This document shows, in pieces, positions 62,082-64,000 of a stretch of 64,000 nt of DNA. A program made the translations under genes and the position numbers. Below the pieces are notes generated by a model. It was not told the origin of the DNA, did no database searches, and saw nothing but the letters and a program-made list of their open reading frames with translations. This DNA comes from Helcococcus kunzii ATCC 51366 (GTDB lineage Bacteria; Bacillota; Clostridia; Tissierellales; Peptoniphilaceae), in assembly GCF_000245755.1 (NCBI RefSeq), contig NZ_JH601088.1, forward strand, positions 488,391-552,390. Direction: 5' to 3'. Numbering within the stretch: position 1 is the stretch's first letter; each line of letters begins with the position of its first letter.

Positions 62082-62862
62082 GCAAAAAAACAATTTCTTT
62101 GAAAAACTATACATGATATTAGTATATGTTTTCCTATATGCTCCAATTGTCGTATTAATAGTATATTCATTTAACTACTCTAGAATTTTTGGTTCTTGGG
62201 GAGGTTTTTCACTAAGATGGTACGAAAGACTATTCACACATAGACAAATACTTAGATCAGTACGTACAACATTTATTGTTGCTATTTCAGCAACATTTAT
62301 CTCAACAATCATTGGTACATTAGCTTCTGTTGGCATAATGGAGTACAAGAAAAAAACGAGAAGATTATTACTAAGTTTAAATGACTTGCCAGTATTAAAC
62401 CCAGACATTGTAATTGCGATCTCTCTAATGGTCCTATTTGGAATATTACAAATCCCTAAAGGCTATGCAACATTGATCCTTTCACATATCGCATTTACAA
62501 TTCCATATGTAATTTTATCCGTTTTACCAAAATTAAAAATGATGGATAAAAACCTTATTGATGCTGCACTTGACTTAGGAGCAACTCCATTACAAGCTAT
62601 GAGAATGGTAGTTATACCAGAAATAAAATCTGGGATCTTCGCTGGGGCAATGATGGCATTTACATTATCCCTTGATGACTTTGTTATTTCATTCTTCAAC
62701 GTGTCACCAGGAATAAATACAATCTCAACAACAGTTTATTCAATGACAAAAAGAGGAATCGAACCAACAATCAATGCACTATCTGCGATAATGTTCACAG
62801 TAGTTTTAATATTATTAATAGCAGCAAATATTAACCAATTTAGAACAAGAAAAGAAAAATAG
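62074..62862 (+). CDS. potC: Polyamine ABC transporter permease PotC, copy 2
   Basis: A 262-residue permease with six membrane segments. The EAA loop is ALDLGATPLQAMRMVVIPEI, and the PotC block LSLDDFVISFFNVSPG follows. It overlaps potB by 8 bp; AGGAGG precedes the ATG. Confidence 0.92.
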   Translation: MNKQKNNFFEKLYMILVYVFLYAPIVVLIVYSFNYSRIFGSWGGFSLRWYERLFTHRQILRSVRTTFIVAISATFISTIIGTLASVGIMEYKKKTRRLLLSLNDLPVLNPDIVIAISLMVLFGILQIPKGYATLILSHIAFTIPYVILSVLPKLKMMDKNLIDAALDLGATPLQAMRMVVIPEIKSGIFAGAMMAFTLSLDDFVISFFNVSPGINTISTTVYSMTKRGIEPTINALSAIMFTVVLILLIAANINQFRTRKEK

Positions 62863-62870
62863 GAGTAATT

Positions 62871-63902
62871 ATGAAAAAGAGAATAATAGCTTTGTTGCTG
62901 TCAATATCTGCAATCTTTTTAGTTTCATGTGGTGCTCCTCAAGAAGAAGTTGTATTTTTCAACTGGGGTGGAACAATTGATGAAGCAGTTCTAGATAAAT
63001 TTGAAAAAGAAACAAATATAAAAGTAACCTATGCAGAATTTGATGAAAATGAAAAAATGTACACACTTGTTAAAAGTGATATGGATTTATATGATGTAAT
63101 TGTCCCTTCAGAATACATGCTAGAAAAGATGGCAGCTGAGGGATTAGTTGAAGAACTAGACCATTCAAAACTTCCAAACATGAAATACATTAGTGATGTA
63201 TTTCTAAACAAAGAATTCGATCCAGGAAACAAATATTCAGTCCCAATGTATTTCGGTACATTAGGTATACTTTACAACAAAAACAAAGTTGCGCCTAAAG
63301 ACTTAAATGGCTGGAATGCAATCTTTAACGAAAAATATAAAGGTCAAATCTGGATGTTAGACTCATCAAGAGACACAATGGGACCAGGATTCTGGCACTT
63401 AGGCTACAGCTCAAATGCAAGAGATCCAAAACAATTAAAAGAAGTTAAAGAACTAATGCAAAAACAAAAATCCTTAGTTAAAGCCTACGTTGCTGACGAA
63501 CTAATCTCACACATGGTTAATGGGAATGGTGCAATGGCGGTAACCTACTCCGCTAAAGCCAACGATGCAATAAAACAAAATCCAAAAGAACTAGCATACT
63601 ATCTACCACAACACTCCAATGTGTGGATGGATAACTACGCAATCGTAAAAAATGCAACAAACAAAGAAAATGCATACAAACTAATTAACTTCTTATGCGA
63701 TCCTAAAAATTCCGCAATGTCCGGATACATTCAAGCTGTACCAATCGAAGACGCAAAGAAAATAGAACCAACAAAAGAAGCGAGCAAAGACAAAGTCCTT
63801 TACCCACCAATAACAGTTCTTACAGAACAAGAAACATACAAAGACCTTGGACCATTCGTAAACGACTTCGAACAAGCTTGGGAAGACGTCAAGAATTACT
63901 GA
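62871..63902 (+). CDS. potD: Polyamine-binding lipoprotein PotD, copy 2
   Basis: A 343-residue binding protein. A proper lipobox (IFLVSC, Cys ~20) anchors it to the membrane, unlike copy 1. Ligand-binding blocks are VVFFNWGGTIDEAVL, DVIVPSEYMLEKM, YFGTLGILYNKN and SNVWMDNYAIVKN. It completes the second operon and is followed directly by a strong hairpin. Confidence 0.93.
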   Translation: MKKRIIALLLSISAIFLVSCGAPQEEVVFFNWGGTIDEAVLDKFEKETNIKVTYAEFDENEKMYTLVKSDMDLYDVIVPSEYMLEKMAAEGLVEELDHSKLPNMKYISDVFLNKEFDPGNKYSVPMYFGTLGILYNKNKVAPKDLNGWNAIFNEKYKGQIWMLDSSRDTMGPGFWHLGYSSNARDPKQLKEVKELMQKQKSLVKAYVADELISHMVNGNGAMAVTYSAKANDAIKQNPKELAYYLPQHSNVWMDNYAIVKNATNKENAYKLINFLCDPKNSAMSGYIQAVPIEDAKKIEPTKEASKDKVLYPPITVLTEQETYKDLGPFVNDFEQAWEDVKNY

Positions 63903-63960
63903 TGACCTAACTTTGTCGCTCAGGCGTTGCGAAGCAACGTCTGAAGACAAAAGTAGGTCA
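63903..63960 (+). terminator. Strong two-part hairpin after potD copy 2
   Basis: Outer arms TGACCTAACTTTGTC and GACAAAAGTAGGTCA (one mismatch), inner arms AGGCGTTGC and GCAACGTCT with a GAA loop. It begins right after the potD stop and has no T-run. It may be a terminator or a repeat element; the G+C content is higher than the surroundings, as at 45700-45862 behind the other potD. Confidence 0.6.
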
Positions 63961-64000
63961 CATGCACTGCAACCCAACGATTAAACGAGCGAGTAGCGAG

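Overview
The window is a strongly AT-rich stretch of chromosome from a low-GC Gram-positive bacterium. There are no outer-membrane genes. Shine-Dalgarno sites are AGGAGG-like, TTG and GTG starts are common, sigma-A-type promoters are recognisable, PTS transporters are present, and secreted enzymes carry C-terminal cell-wall-binding repeats. An anaerobic coccus of the Tissierellia/Peptoniphilaceae type would fit, but that placement is inference from gene content only.

Layout: (1) 1-2010, a partial arginase (minus strand) divergent from a MurE-family ligase. (2) 2150-13171, a compact Tad/Flp-type pilus operon: degenerate TadZ-like protein, TadA/CpaF ATPase, TadB/TadC-like membrane proteins, a small pilin, two TadE-like pseudopilins, a 970-residue DUF5702-like protein, a lipoprotein, a prepilin peptidase, a TPR/WG-repeat protein and a DUF6382-like protein without its FHA domain. 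(3) 13189-14767, a 15-gene tRNA operon behind two near-identical tandem promoters. (4) 14768-16472, a repeat-rich gap and a lipoprotein gene broken at a homopolymer. (5) 16806-21505, a PRD regulator and a UlaCBA-type PTS with an orphan TrpA-like enzyme. (6) 21583-33917, a peptidoglycan-recovery cluster: wall-bound NagZ-like GH3 enzyme, wall-bound AmiE/beta-lactamase-fold hydrolase, MurR, MurQ, MurP, a lipoprotein esterase and MupG. (7) 33978-41804, cysE-cysK, small genes, a cupin, a two-gene ABC exporter and a sirtuin. (8) 41909-45692, a first potABCD polyamine importer. (9) 45693-47784, a 2.1-kb non-coding zone full of palindromic arrays, followed by an ABC ATPase with a broken permease and what may be a decayed bacteriocin. 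(10) 49246-57721, a YprB-like nuclease, IscS-like/ThiI, a BmrCD-like heterodimeric exporter and small genes. (11) 58062-63902, FetAB and a second potABCD operon headed by an XRE-cupin regulator.

The most unusual signal is non-coding. Five intergenic arrays (15314-15567, 27790-28085, 46026-46324, 46674-47079, 57875-57961) have unrelated sequences but nearly the same geometry: imperfect palindromes of about 35 bp (40 bp in one array) repeated at 52-53 bp pitch, which is five helical turns. In two arrays the pitch is exactly 53 bp over six and eight copies. A second unusual signal is in the nagZ-like and amiE-like genes. They share a promoter block and a leader of about 90 nt in which the only Shine-Dalgarno sequence lies far upstream and a predicted hairpin, different in sequence but alike in shape, separates it from the ATG.

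Functionally, the recovery cluster reads as a pathway from wall fragments outside the cell (NagZ, AmiE) through MurP import and phosphorylation to MupG and MurQ inside, under MurR. All assignments are from motifs read by eye; no database search was possible.
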